The translations under genes were made by a program, and so were the position numbers. Shown here piece after piece: positions 27,108-35,419 of a stretch of DNA of 64,000 nucleotides. Origin of the DNA: Rickettsiales bacterium (lineage in GTDB: Bacteria > Pseudomonadota > Alphaproteobacteria > Rickettsiales > CANDYO01). Location: NCBI GenBank assembly GCA_025210695.1, contig JAOARE010000018.1, positions 1-64,000 on the forward strand, written 5' to 3'. The notes beneath the pieces are model-generated. The model was given only the letters and a program-made list of their open reading frames with translations. It made no database searches and was not told the origin of the DNA. Within the stretch, counting starts at the first letter, position 1, and every line of letters begins with the position of its first letter.

Positions 27108-28235
27108 ATGTCTCATCCAAAATATGAAAAACAAAAAAGAGAAAAGGCAGCAGAACAAAAAAAGTTGCAAGATGAAGAACAAAGAAAGTTACAAGAAGCA
27201 GAGCAGAGAAAGAAGAAAGATCTGCAAGATGTAGAGCATCAGCAAAAATTAAAAGATGTGGAGCATCAGAAGTCTCAGCAAGATTTAGAGCATAAGCAAA
27301 AGCTGCTAGAAGTGGAACAACAGAAAAAACAGCTAGATCTAGATTATAATCAAAAATTACAAGAAGCTACTAAACAACAAGCTTCTCAATCGTTAGATTA
27401 TGATAAGATTTCAAATATGGTGGCAAAAAAATTAGAAGGCAAAGCCGCTCAGTCTCCTCAAGCAACTGCTGCTGACATAGATTATGAAAAACTATCTGAT
27501 ATGGTGGCTAAGAAAGTTGAAGGTAAAGGAGCTCAAGGTCCAATGGATTATAATAAGCTTGCTGAAGTAATATCTCAAAATACCAAAAATTCTCAAGTAG
27601 AAACAGCTTCAATAGATTACGCTAAATTAGCTGGAATGATTTCTAAGAACCAAGAGAAGACGACTTTTAATCAAGGTATTAACACAGAAGTAAAAGATAA
27701 ATGCAAGCTATATATGAATGAAGTAGAAGATTCATTAAAGGGAATTGAGTTACTATCATATAAAAATGATAAAAAGACTGAAGAAATAAAAGAAACAGCG
27801 AAGTTACTTTATACTTTATATCAACAGCTTTATAATATGCAGGATTCATATTTTACTTTTGATGGATCTATTGAAGCATATGATTATAAGGCTGAAGTTA
27901 TAAAAAAGAGTAATAATAAACTATATACTCTATTATCTAAGACTGTAAATGATCTTTCAACGGTGAATGTTAAAAATGCAGATGTAGCTGATGATATTAG
28001 CAATGCTATCAGAGAAGTCAAGCAGCTAGCCCCCAAAGAACTTTCTGATGTTTTTAATCAGATGTATGTTTTTATTAAAGATCACTCAGAAATGTCTGAT
28101 ATTTTTAAAGGTTATTGTAGCGCTTGTGGAAGCGAAGAAAATTTAGGTGGTAATGACCAATTAATGCTATTCCCTTTTTGTAGTGCACATATAATGGTAG
28201 GTGTTGAAGCTATTGCTGCTGAAAGTGAATTTTAG
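27108..28235 (+). CDS. Coiled-coil protein with four DYxKL repeats
   Basis: This 375-residue protein begins with about 90 residues of very charged Gln/Lys/Glu coiled coil containing repeated VEHQ/LEHK blocks of about eleven residues. Then come four copies of a DYxKLxxMV motif, with DY at residues 97, 125, 147 and 170, two of them continuing as AKKxEGKxAQ. The C-terminal 180 residues are helical and end with a CSACGSEE segment and a conserved-looking cysteine. There is no signal peptide. The family is unknown. The start is one base after the barrel-protein stop, so its product may work with that surface protein. Confidence 0.74.
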   Translation: MSHPKYEKQKREKAAEQKKLQDEEQRKLQEAEQRKKKDLQDVEHQQKLKDVEHQKSQQDLEHKQKLLEVEQQKKQLDLDYNQKLQEATKQQASQSLDYDKISNMVAKKLEGKAAQSPQATAADIDYEKLSDMVAKKVEGKGAQGPMDYNKLAEVISQNTKNSQVETASIDYAKLAGMISKNQEKTTFNQGINTEVKDKCKLYMNEVEDSLKGIELLSYKNDKKTEEIKETAKLLYTLYQQLYNMQDSYFTFDGSIEAYDYKAEVIKKSNNKLYTLLSKTVNDLSTVNVKNADVADDISNAIREVKQLAPKELSDVFNQMYVFIKDHSEMSDIFKGYCSACGSEENLGGNDQLMLFPFCSAHIMVGVEAIAAESEF

Positions 28236-28354
28236 ATTTTTATATTTAAATATACAGATTTTTTAGTGACATCTAACTCCATTGTTTAGAAACAATATAT
28301 TTGCTTATTCTCCTGTATTACACTAGAATCTATCAATAATATAAGAGCAGATAT

Positions 28355-28963
28355 ATGATTGGCAAATTAAAAGGAATATTAGATGAGATAGAGGAATCTA
28401 GAGTGATACTTGATGTATCTGGTGTGGGATATGTCGTCTATTGCTCAGATAAAACTTTGTCTTGCCTCCCAGGCTTGGGTGAAGCAGCTTCTTTTTTAAT
28501 TAATATGCATGTGAAGGAAGATGATATTAGTTTATTTGGATTTATAGAGCGTGCAGAGCAAGAATGGTTTGATAATATAATAACTGTTCAAGGAATTGGC
28601 CCTAAGCTTGCTTTGGTTATTTTATCCAGTTTAGATCCAGCTCAGTTAATAAATTCAATTATAGATCGTAAGGTAGAAGATTTTAAGCATATTGCTGGTG
28701 TTGGCCCTAAGCTTGCTGAGCGTATTTTTACAGAGTTAAGTAGGAAAGCTAATTTATATATTGCTAAATATCCTAACATGTCCTCTAAAGCTCCTGTGTC
28801 TAATCAAGCTGAAAGTTATATTAATGATGCATTGTCAGCATTAACCAGCTTAGGGTATTCAAGAAATGAAGCATATAATATATGTAAAAATATAACTCAA
28901 GAAAAACCAGATATTAGCATTAATGAACTTATTAGATCTGCATTAAAAGAGTTATCATCATGA
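28355..28963 (+). CDS. ruvA: Holliday junction branch migration protein RuvA
   Basis: This 202-residue protein is RuvA, the tetrameric junction-binding partner of RuvB. It has the N-terminal OB fold ([20 protein letters not shown]), two helix-hairpin-helix motifs (VQGIGPKLA and [12 protein letters not shown]) and a C-terminal domain that contacts RuvB ([12 protein letters not shown]). The stop overlaps the ruvB start by four bases (ATGA). ruvC is not nearby. Confidence 0.97.
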   Translation: MIGKLKGILDEIEESRVILDVSGVGYVVYCSDKTLSCLPGLGEAASFLINMHVKEDDISLFGFIERAEQEWFDNIITVQGIGPKLALVILSSLDPAQLINSIIDRKVEDFKHIAGVGPKLAERIFTELSRKANLYIAKYPNMSSKAPVSNQAESYINDALSALTSLGYSRNEAYNICKNITQEKPDISINELIRSALKELSS

Positions 28964-29937
28964 GTAACAATGAACTACTAGATCCAGAAATAAAAGAAGA
29001 TGGCGATAATAAATTACGTCCTTTAAGTTTTAATGAGTTTATAGGACAAAATAAACTTAAAGAGAATGCTCAGATTTATGTCAAATCTGCTATAAAACGC
29101 GAAGATTCATTAGACCATGTTTTGTTATATGGTCCTCCGGGTTTGGGTAAAACCACTTTAGCGCAAATTATTGCCAATGAAATGGGTAGTAGTTTTAAAT
29201 CCACAGCTGGTCCTATTCTAGCTAAGTCTGGTGACTTAGCTGCCATTTTAACCAGCCTTAATGAAAATGATGTGTTGTTTATTGATGAAATTCATCGTCT
29301 TAATACTAGTGTTGAAGAAATTCTTTATTCAGCTATGGAGGACTTTAATTTGGATATAGTGATAGGCGAGGGGCCTTCTGCTCGTAGCATCAAGATAGAT
29401 CTTCCAAAATTTACTCTTGTTGGAGCCACCACCAGAATTGGTTTAATTTCTAATCCTCTGCGTGATAGATTTGGTATTCCTTTCCGCTTAGAGTTTTATG
29501 AACCAGAAGATTTAGAGAAAATTATAATGCGTGCTTCATCAATTATTAAGGTTGATATCAATAAGGAAGGAGCAGGTGTTATTGCAAGGCGTTGTAGAGG
29601 AACTCCAAGAATAGCGCTGAGAATCCTTAAACGTGTGAGAGACTATGCTTTAGTTTATAATTATAATGTTATAAATGATAAGATTACAGATATTGCTTTA
29701 AATGAAATGGATGTGGATCATTTAGGTTTAGATAGTGGTGATAGAAAATATTTAAGCTTCATTGCAGATAATTATGCTGGTGGTCCGGTAGGAATTGAAA
29801 CTATTTCCGCTGGTCTTGCCGAACAGAAAGACAATATTGAAGAAACTATTGAGCCATTTCTAATTCAATTAGGGCTTATTCAGCGCACTCCAAGAGGAAG
29901 AATGCTAACAGCTCAAGCTTTTGAACATATATCTTGA
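28960..29937 (+). CDS. ruvB: Holliday junction branch migration ATPase RuvB
   Basis: This 325-residue protein is RuvB, the hexameric AAA+ motor that drives branch migration with RuvA. It shows Walker [10 protein letters not shown], Walker [10 protein letters not shown], sensor 1 ([11 protein letters not shown]), the sensor 2 motif RGTPRIALR and a C-terminal winged-helix domain ([13 protein letters not shown]). Length is normal. It is translationally coupled to ruvA and is followed by tRNA-Leu. Confidence 0.97.
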   Translation: MSNNELLDPEIKEDGDNKLRPLSFNEFIGQNKLKENAQIYVKSAIKREDSLDHVLLYGPPGLGKTTLAQIIANEMGSSFKSTAGPILAKSGDLAAILTSLNENDVLFIDEIHRLNTSVEEILYSAMEDFNLDIVIGEGPSARSIKIDLPKFTLVGATTRIGLISNPLRDRFGIPFRLEFYEPEDLEKIIMRASSIIKVDINKEGAGVIARRCRGTPRIALRILKRVRDYALVYNYNVINDKITDIALNEMDVDHLGLDSGDRKYLSFIADNYAGGPVGIETISAGLAEQKDNIEETIEPFLIQLGLIQRTPRGRMLTAQAFEHIS

Positions 29938-29946
29938 ATTTATTAC

Positions 29947-29975
29947 TTGGATTATTTAGATAACTTTGCTATAAA
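29947..29975 (+). promoter_or_regulatory. Promoter of tRNA-Leu
   Basis: A TTGGAT -35 (29947-29952), a spacer of exactly 17 bases and a TATAAA -10 (29970-29975), preceded by TGC, predict a start near 29982, about 14 bases before the tRNA. The minus-strand tRNA-Ser has the same TGC-TATAAA arrangement. Confidence 0.7.
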
Positions 29976-29995
29976 CTCTATGACTATATTGTTTT

Positions 29996-30081
29996 GCGGT
30001 CGTGGCGGAATGGTAGACGCGCAGCGTTGAGGTCGCTGTCCTCGCAAGGGGGTGGAAGTTCAAATCTTCTCGACCGCACCA
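29996..30081 (+). tRNA. tRNA-Leu (anticodon GAG)
   Basis: The sequence folds as a class II tRNA of 86 bases with the perfect acceptor stem GCGGTCG/CGACCGC, the anticodon stem-loop CAGCG-TTGAGGT-CGCTG giving anticodon GAG, a long variable arm, a T-loop GTTCAAAT and an encoded CCA (30079-30081). It reads CUC/CUU codons. Confidence 0.97.
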
Positions 30082-30085
30082 TAAT

Positions 30086-30300
30086 ATTAGATATCTGACA
30101 TTTTTGTGTAATCCATCTAGAAACTACTATTGCGCTAGAAGAGAAAGAGTTGTGATTAGAATCTGGGACATAACTTTCAATATATACTAAGCTTTCATCA
30201 TCTGATCTCGCAGTTCCTCGGAGTTCATAAACTAATGTAAGATTATAATGGCTTCCATTTTACCAATAATGCATTATCAAATATTTCTCAATTAATTTTT
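30086..30300 (-). pseudogene. Possible gene remnant, OTU-like motif
   Basis: No intact gene lies here, but from about 30256 leftward the minus strand stays open for more than 50 codons and reads GSHYNLTLVYELRG and later SFSSSAIVVSRWITQ. The GxHYNL motif resembles the catalytic-histidine region of the OTU protein encoded at 37449 (TGNHYNLI). The frame is stopped by TAA at 30260-30262 just before it, and it has no start codon. It may be the 3' end of a decayed gene; chance is not excluded. Confidence 0.3.
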
Positions 30301-30702
30301 TTAGCAGTCAAGATGATCAACAAACTTTATAATTGGATTGAGCTGATCACATAACCAATCAGCACGATCTTCTTCATTTACAACACCTGATATCTCATAA
30401 CCAGAACATGTAATATTACTATTAGGATAATGTTGTACTAGTCTTTCTAATAAAGTGTTCGCTGATTTAATAAGGTTTTTAATTTTATTAACATAGCTGT
30501 GCTGAGAGGGGGCAACTTCACAACTATGAGTGACATTATAATTATTCCATCCATTATTATAATTACAATGAGCAAAACATATTGTTACGTAAGGAATTTC
30601 TATTGTTGGATAATTCTCAAGTTCTTTTAGATCATCTAAAGAGATTGTTTCTTTATTTTGGCTGTTTGGACAGCTATCTTCTTCTATTATATTAATTGTC
30701 AT
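30301..30702 (-). CDS. Hypothetical cysteine-containing protein
   Basis: This 133-residue protein has no signal peptide or membrane segment. It contains seven cysteines spread along its length and a region rich in Asn and Tyr (NYNNGWNNYN). I do not recognise it. Its ATG lies inside the last codons of the DUF2155 gene, an overlap of 11 bases, which suggests translational coupling and makes it the last gene of the ntrY-ntrX-HAD-DUF2155 series. Confidence 0.6.
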   Translation of the reverse strand: MTINIIEEDSCPNSQNKETISLDDLKELENYPTIEIPYVTICFAHCNYNNGWNNYNVTHSCEVAPSQHSYVNKIKNLIKSANTLLERLVQHYPNSNITCSGYEISGVVNEEDRADWLCDQLNPIIKFVDHLDC

Positions 30703-31111
30703 GGCAGTTGATAGCTATCACGTCATATATGGGGTGCTCCATTGTAGATATGGCTGGACTGCTAGAAAACATCCATCCTTCAAAGATATTTTCATACTCT
30801 TTTGTTCCAATTTTTTTCTCTGAGATATTCAGTAGAATTTTGTTTTCAGATAAATCATAAGGAGAAGCTTTCCAACAAGAGAGCACTTTTATTTTTATTG
30901 GTCCAAAGCTATTTTCTTCGTTAACTTTAATGTCCATATATTTTGTTTTAGCAGTAATTTTGTTGAGAATTTGTATGGTGGCATATTGTTTGTTGTTGGC
31001 AAATTCTTCTTCAAAAGTTGTGTTTTGAATTACTTCTTCTTGTTGTTCTTCATTTGCTATAGAAAGGGAAGACAAAAATATTAGTAGGGTAGTAAATAAA
31101 ATTCTAAACAT
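30692..31111 (-). CDS. DUF2155 exported protein
   Basis: This 139-residue protein has a signal peptide (MFRILFTTLLIFLSSLSIA, cleavage near residue 19) and the DUF2155 pattern of alphaproteobacteria: ATIQILNKITAKT, a middle SFGPIKIKVLSCWK and the C-terminal GWMFSSSPAISTMEHPIYDV. Its role is not known; it should be periplasmic or membrane-attached. In other alphaproteobacteria the family often lies near aat or accBC genes, not seen here. Its start overlaps the end of the HAD hydrolase gene by 8 bases. Confidence 0.9.
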   Translation of the reverse strand: MFRILFTTLLIFLSSLSIANEEQQEEVIQNTTFEEEFANNKQYATIQILNKITAKTKYMDIKVNEENSFGPIKIKVLSCWKASPYDLSENKILLNISEKKIGTKEYENIFEGWMFSSSPAISTMEHPIYDVIAINCHDN

Positions 31112-31757
31112 ATAAGTCCTTTAATATTCTCAGTAGTTCTGCATGGTTACGAACAGTGAAGTAAAATTTACTAGTATCTTGGAGATTTAGGTTTCCAAAC
31201 AGAACAGCCTTACATCCTAAATTCTCTGCAGTTTTTAGATCAACTAAGCTGTCTCCAATAAGCCAGACATTACTATAATCAGTTATGTTTGCATTTTGCA
31301 ATGAAATTTTTGCTGGAAGGGGGGATGGTTTGTCTTTTTCTGAATCTCCTGAGCCAATTATCTGATTAAAATAATCTTTCCATAGAAATTTTTCAGTAAC
31401 TTCATAACGTAGTCTTGGAGCGTTTTTATTACTAACTATAGCAGTATATACATTATTCTTGCGTAATATTTTTAGCACATCTTCTGAATGTTCTAAAGTT
31501 TCTAGATCTTTTGCATATTCTATATAGTTACTATAATAAACATCTCTTGCTTCTTTCACATTATCAGCAAATATACTATAAAAATAATCTCTTAAGGATA
31601 GATTAATATCAATATTTTTTAATTTTATTATTTCCTCAGATAGTCCAAAATGATTAAATGTGGCTGTTAGAGCTTTATTAATAATGGGTCTAGCATTCAC
31701 TAATGTATCATCAAAATCAAAAATTATTGCAGATGGTTTTCTATGTTTATTCATCAT
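31104..31757 (-). CDS. HAD-family hydrolase (phosphoglycolate phosphatase-like)
   Basis: This HAD-superfamily phosphatase has motif I FDFDDTLVNA with the nucleophile and acid-base aspartates, motif II in AIVSNKN, a motif III lysine (KDKPSPLP) and motif IV IGDSLVDLKTAENLG. The substrate is not determined; it resembles Gph-type small phosphatases. I place the start at the ATG at 31757, because the first in-frame start at 31766 is TTG. It overlaps the ntrX stop by 11 bases, so the two are coupled. The product has 217 residues. Confidence 0.88.
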   Translation of the reverse strand: MMNKHRKPSAIIFDFDDTLVNARPIINKALTATFNHFGLSEEIIKLKNIDINLSLRDYFYSIFADNVKEARDVYYSNYIEYAKDLETLEHSEDVLKILRKNNVYTAIVSNKNAPRLRYEVTEKFLWKDYFNQIIGSGDSEKDKPSPLPAKISLQNANITDYSNVWLIGDSLVDLKTAENLGCKAVLFGNLNLQDTSKFYFTVRNHAELLRILKDLYV

Positions 31758-33150
31758 TATTTCCAATTTCCAGGCTTTTTAATTTGCGGTGTAGGGCTGA
31801 TCGCTCCATACCTATAAAATTTGCCATTTTTGTAATGTTTGAATCAAATCTTGTTAATTGAGTTAATAAATACTGTCTTTCAAAAGCTTCTCGAGCGTCT
31901 CTAAGTGGCATATCAATAGAGTTATTAGTGGAGGTGCTGCTGCTGGGGGTGTTTTCCATGGCACTAGAAGAGGAGTTGTTCATTAACTCAGGAGGTAACA
32001 TATCAGAAGTTATTAGTTCATTGGGATTAGAGTCTGACATAATAAGTAACCACTCAATAACATTACGTAATTGACGGATATTTCCTGGCCAGTTGTAATT
32101 TTGTAAAGTTAAAATGGTTTCAGTTGCAAGTTTACGCAGAGGAAATCCCGAATATTGATAAAAATAATGCAAGAAGAATTCACTTAAAAGCTGAATATCA
32201 TCTTTTCTTTCTGATAAAGGTGGGACGTTTACTTCAATAACATTTAATCTATAGAATAAATCTTCTCTGAATTTTCCTTGAGAGATTTCTTTTTTTAAAT
32301 CTTTACTTGTGGAAGAAATAATTCTCACATCAAGCTTAACCATATTCTTACTACCATTTCTAGCAAAATTATTTGTTTGCAGGAAATTCAGTATTTTACT
32401 TTGTGCGTTTATTGGCAAATCAGCTACTTCATCTATAAATAAAGTTCCCATATGAGCCAATTCAAGAACTCCCACTTTGCGTGGTTGAGAAAAAACATCT
32501 TTACTTTCTTCACCAAATAATTCAAGATGTGCTCTTTCTTCAGACATACCTGCCGCAGAAAAAACTATAAATGGTTGTGATTTACGTTTAGATTTCTCAT
32601 GTAATAACTTTGCTACCAATTTTTTCCCACTTCCATGTGGTCCAGTAATTAGTACTCTACTTGATGTAGGAGCAATTTTAAGAATGGATTGTTTTAGTGA
32701 GGTCATTACTGAGGAGTTTCCTATTAGTTTTTGAGACTCAATAGCATACATTCTTAGAGCATCATTCTCTTTTTGTAGTTTTGCAACTTCACATGCTCTT
32801 TTAATAGTAATGAGTAATTTATCCTCAGTGAAGGGTTTTTCTATATAGTCATATGCTCCCATTTTAATAGCATTTACAGCTGTTTCTATGTTTCCATGAC
32901 CACTTATGACAATTACTGGAAGGTATGGATATTTTTTTTTGATTATTTCTAATATTCCAAGTCCATCAAGTTCGCTGCCCTGTAGCCAAACGTCCAAAAT
33001 AACCACAGTTGGAACTTTATCATCTAACATGGACAATGATTCTAGATCCGTTGATGCCACCCTGGTTTCATATTTTTCATCTTGCAATACATCGCAAATA
33101 AGGTTGCAAATATCTTCTTCATCATCTACTACTAAAACGTTGTAAGTCAT
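31747..33150 (-). CDS. ntrX: Nitrogen-type response regulator NtrX, without GAFTGA loop
   Basis: This 467-residue protein is NtrX, the partner of the NtrY kinase. The receiver domain (residues 1-120) has the phospho-acceptor aspartate in VVILDVWLQG. The AAA+ domain shows Walker A ITGPHGSGKK and Walker B GTLFIDEVADLP, but where sigma-54 activators have GAFTGA it reads DVFSQPRKVG, so it should not contact sigma-54. The C-terminus has a Fis-type helix-turn-helix (ITKMANFIGMERSALHRKLK). Loss of GAFTGA fits what is known of Rickettsiales, which generally lack rpoN. It starts two bases after the ntrY stop. Confidence 0.94.
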   Translation of the reverse strand: MTYNVLVVDDEEDICNLICDVLQDEKYETRVASTDLESLSMLDDKVPTVVILDVWLQGSELDGLGILEIIKKKYPYLPVIVISGHGNIETAVNAIKMGAYDYIEKPFTEDKLLITIKRACEVAKLQKENDALRMYAIESQKLIGNSSVMTSLKQSILKIAPTSSRVLITGPHGSGKKLVAKLLHEKSKRKSQPFIVFSAAGMSEERAHLELFGEESKDVFSQPRKVGVLELAHMGTLFIDEVADLPINAQSKILNFLQTNNFARNGSKNMVKLDVRIISSTSKDLKKEISQGKFREDLFYRLNVIEVNVPPLSERKDDIQLLSEFFLHYFYQYSGFPLRKLATETILTLQNYNWPGNIRQLRNVIEWLLIMSDSNPNELITSDMLPPELMNNSSSSAMENTPSSSTSTNNSIDMPLRDAREAFERQYLLTQLTRFDSNITKMANFIGMERSALHRKLKSLEIGNNDE

Positions 33151-33152
33151 AA

Positions 33153-35342
33153 TTATCCTTTATTTGTTTCTTTAAAAGTTAGTTTAATGGTTGCGCCTTC
33201 ATCATTATTGGCCAATGATAGATCAATTTTATGCTCATCTAATATCTTTTTAACAATTGCTAGCCCTAATCCAGTTCCTGTTGCTTTACTTGTTAAATAA
33301 GGCTCTGTTAATCGATCAAATAATTCACTTGGGAATCCACCGCCATTATCTATAACTTCAAGTTCAATAAAATTATCTCTTTTTAAGAGGATAACTTTTA
33401 TTATTCCGTTATTAGAATTAGGTCCTTCTTCAATGGCTTCTTCAGCGTTTTTAAGTAGATTTAATAATACTTGACTTATTTGACGAGTATCACAATTTAC
33501 CATGGCCGGATCTATATTAATTTCAGTGACGTATTGAATATTCTTGTCTAAGCATTTTCTTGAAAAAATGGCTTCTCTAATTAATTGAGATATGTTTACA
33601 GCCTCAAAACTAGGTGTAGGCATTCTAGCAAACTGAACAAATTCTTCTACCATTGTACCAATATCTTTTACATGTTTAACTATTATATCGATGTATTTAT
33701 CAAAGTTTTTTATATCGCTAACCTCTCCTGAGTATTTCTTTTTCAGTCTTTCTGCTGCTAAGTGAATAGGTGTGAGAGGATTTTTTATTTCATGGGCAAT
33801 TTTTCTTGCAACGTCTGACCATGCTGCACTTCTTTGTGCCAAAACTAAAGTTGTTATATCGTCAAAAGTGACAATATAGCCCTCTGTTTTTCCTAAGAAT
33901 TTCTCAGTCATGATTCTAACAGCTAAAATAGAGCTACGAGTTCCTCTATTAATTACAATTTCTTTCTTCACTTCATGACCAATAAATTCTTGTGCATGAG
34001 GTAAAAGAGTAGCAATTTCAGGGCATAATTTATCAAATGATTGATCGGTTAAATCTATGTTTTTATCAAGAGATAATATATTTATAGCAGTAGGATTGAT
34101 CGCTGAAATTTGTTTCTCTAGGTCTAGCGCGACAACACCTGCTGACACACCAGATAAAACAGTTTCGCTAAAGTGATGTTTAGCTTGGATTTCATGATTG
34201 GCTTCTATAAGTTTTTCTCTTTGGTTTCCAAGCTCTAAAGCCATTATGTTAAATGCTCTAGCTAAAGCTGATATTTCATCAGTTTTGTTAGATATGTTGA
34301 CGTCTATATTAAAGTTTCCTTCTGTTATTTGTTCAGTAGCAGCCACTAATCTATTTAAAGGTTTTATTAAGGCGGAGGATAATATTATACCAAGCCATAT
34401 TGCAGCAAAAAGTAATAATAGAGATACCACTATAAATATAATTAGAAACTGAATTTGTAAATTGGAGATCTTTCCACGCAAACGTTCATATTCACTGGCT
34501 GCTCCTCTGGTATTAATCATATGTTCTAGAACTTGATTGTCAACAACTCTACCAATAAGTAAATACACGTCATTTAAAAAGTCTAGCTGTACCAGAGCTC
34601 TTACTTTATTATCTTCATCAGCTTTCATAACCACCACATTATTTGCTTCTGCTTCTTCTATGGAATTATCTGGTAAATCGTTAAATGGAATAGTAAAATT
34701 ATAATTACTTTGGGCTATAATTTTATTTTCGTCTAATTTAAATACAACTGCTTCCACAAGATTCTTATCTTCAGCTTGTTTGTTTAAATATCCTTCAAGT
34801 TGTTCTGTATTATAAAAATTATATTCGGCAAGATAATCTATATCTTGAGACATTATTCTAACATCAGATTCAATTAATTGTAATTGCACATCAAAATATG
34901 ATCCAGCAACCACTACTGATTCATTAATAGCAGTGCTAACTCTTTGATCAAACCAAGATTGAATTCCAAAATTAAAGAATATGGTGGAGAAAACTGTAAC
35001 AACAATGGTTGGTACTGCAGCTATCAAGCAGAACATAAAAATAATTCTGTTTTGCAGTTTTCCAGACTGATGTTTACTTTTATGCCAAAGACGGAATAAT
35101 TTTCTTACTACCAAAATTGCTAGAGATAAAATTAAAATTAAGTTTATTACAATTAATATGATTATAGTGGATGGGTTCTGAATAGCAGATAATTGACTTT
35201 TAGTTAATTCATTATAGGTAAAAAATACGCTCACCATCACAGCCATTAATAAAATAACTGTGTGGTAACGCATTAGTTTTAAGGGATTGATCTTATGTAA
35301 ATACCTTTTGCACGTTTCTAAATTCATCTTTTTATGTGGCAT
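33153..35342 (-). CDS. ntrY: Sensor histidine kinase NtrY
   Basis: This 729-residue membrane kinase is NtrY. N-terminal helices (about residues 26-46, 60-78 and 95-120) are followed by a periplasmic sensor region, another helix near 305-325, a HAMP domain, a PAS domain (SETVLSGVSAGVVALD), the dimerisation domain with the phospho-acceptor histidine in RKIAHEIKNPLTPI and the ATP-binding domain (VIDNGGGFP, GTGLGLAIVKK). It should phosphorylate NtrX, encoded immediately downstream. The rpiB-glyA gene lies 77 bases upstream on the same strand, but is probably a separate unit. Confidence 0.96.
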   Translation of the reverse strand: MPHKKMNLETCKRYLHKINPLKLMRYHTVILLMAVMVSVFFTYNELTKSQLSAIQNPSTIIILIVINLILILSLAILVVRKLFRLWHKSKHQSGKLQNRIIFMFCLIAAVPTIVVTVFSTIFFNFGIQSWFDQRVSTAINESVVVAGSYFDVQLQLIESDVRIMSQDIDYLAEYNFYNTEQLEGYLNKQAEDKNLVEAVVFKLDENKIIAQSNYNFTIPFNDLPDNSIEEAEANNVVVMKADEDNKVRALVQLDFLNDVYLLIGRVVDNQVLEHMINTRGAASEYERLRGKISNLQIQFLIIFIVVSLLLLFAAIWLGIILSSALIKPLNRLVAATEQITEGNFNIDVNISNKTDEISALARAFNIMALELGNQREKLIEANHEIQAKHHFSETVLSGVSAGVVALDLEKQISAINPTAINILSLDKNIDLTDQSFDKLCPEIATLLPHAQEFIGHEVKKEIVINRGTRSSILAVRIMTEKFLGKTEGYIVTFDDITTLVLAQRSAAWSDVARKIAHEIKNPLTPIHLAAERLKKKYSGEVSDIKNFDKYIDIIVKHVKDIGTMVEEFVQFARMPTPSFEAVNISQLIREAIFSRKCLDKNIQYVTEINIDPAMVNCDTRQISQVLLNLLKNAEEAIEEGPNSNNGIIKVILLKRDNFIELEVIDNGGGFPSELFDRLTEPYLTSKATGTGLGLAIVKKILDEHKIDLSLANNDEGATIKLTFKETNKG

Positions 35343-35419
35343 TTTTAGAAATACTGTAGTAATTCTACAACATAAAAAACTATATTACCACAATAAGATA
35401 AATAATATTTTAAAACTTT

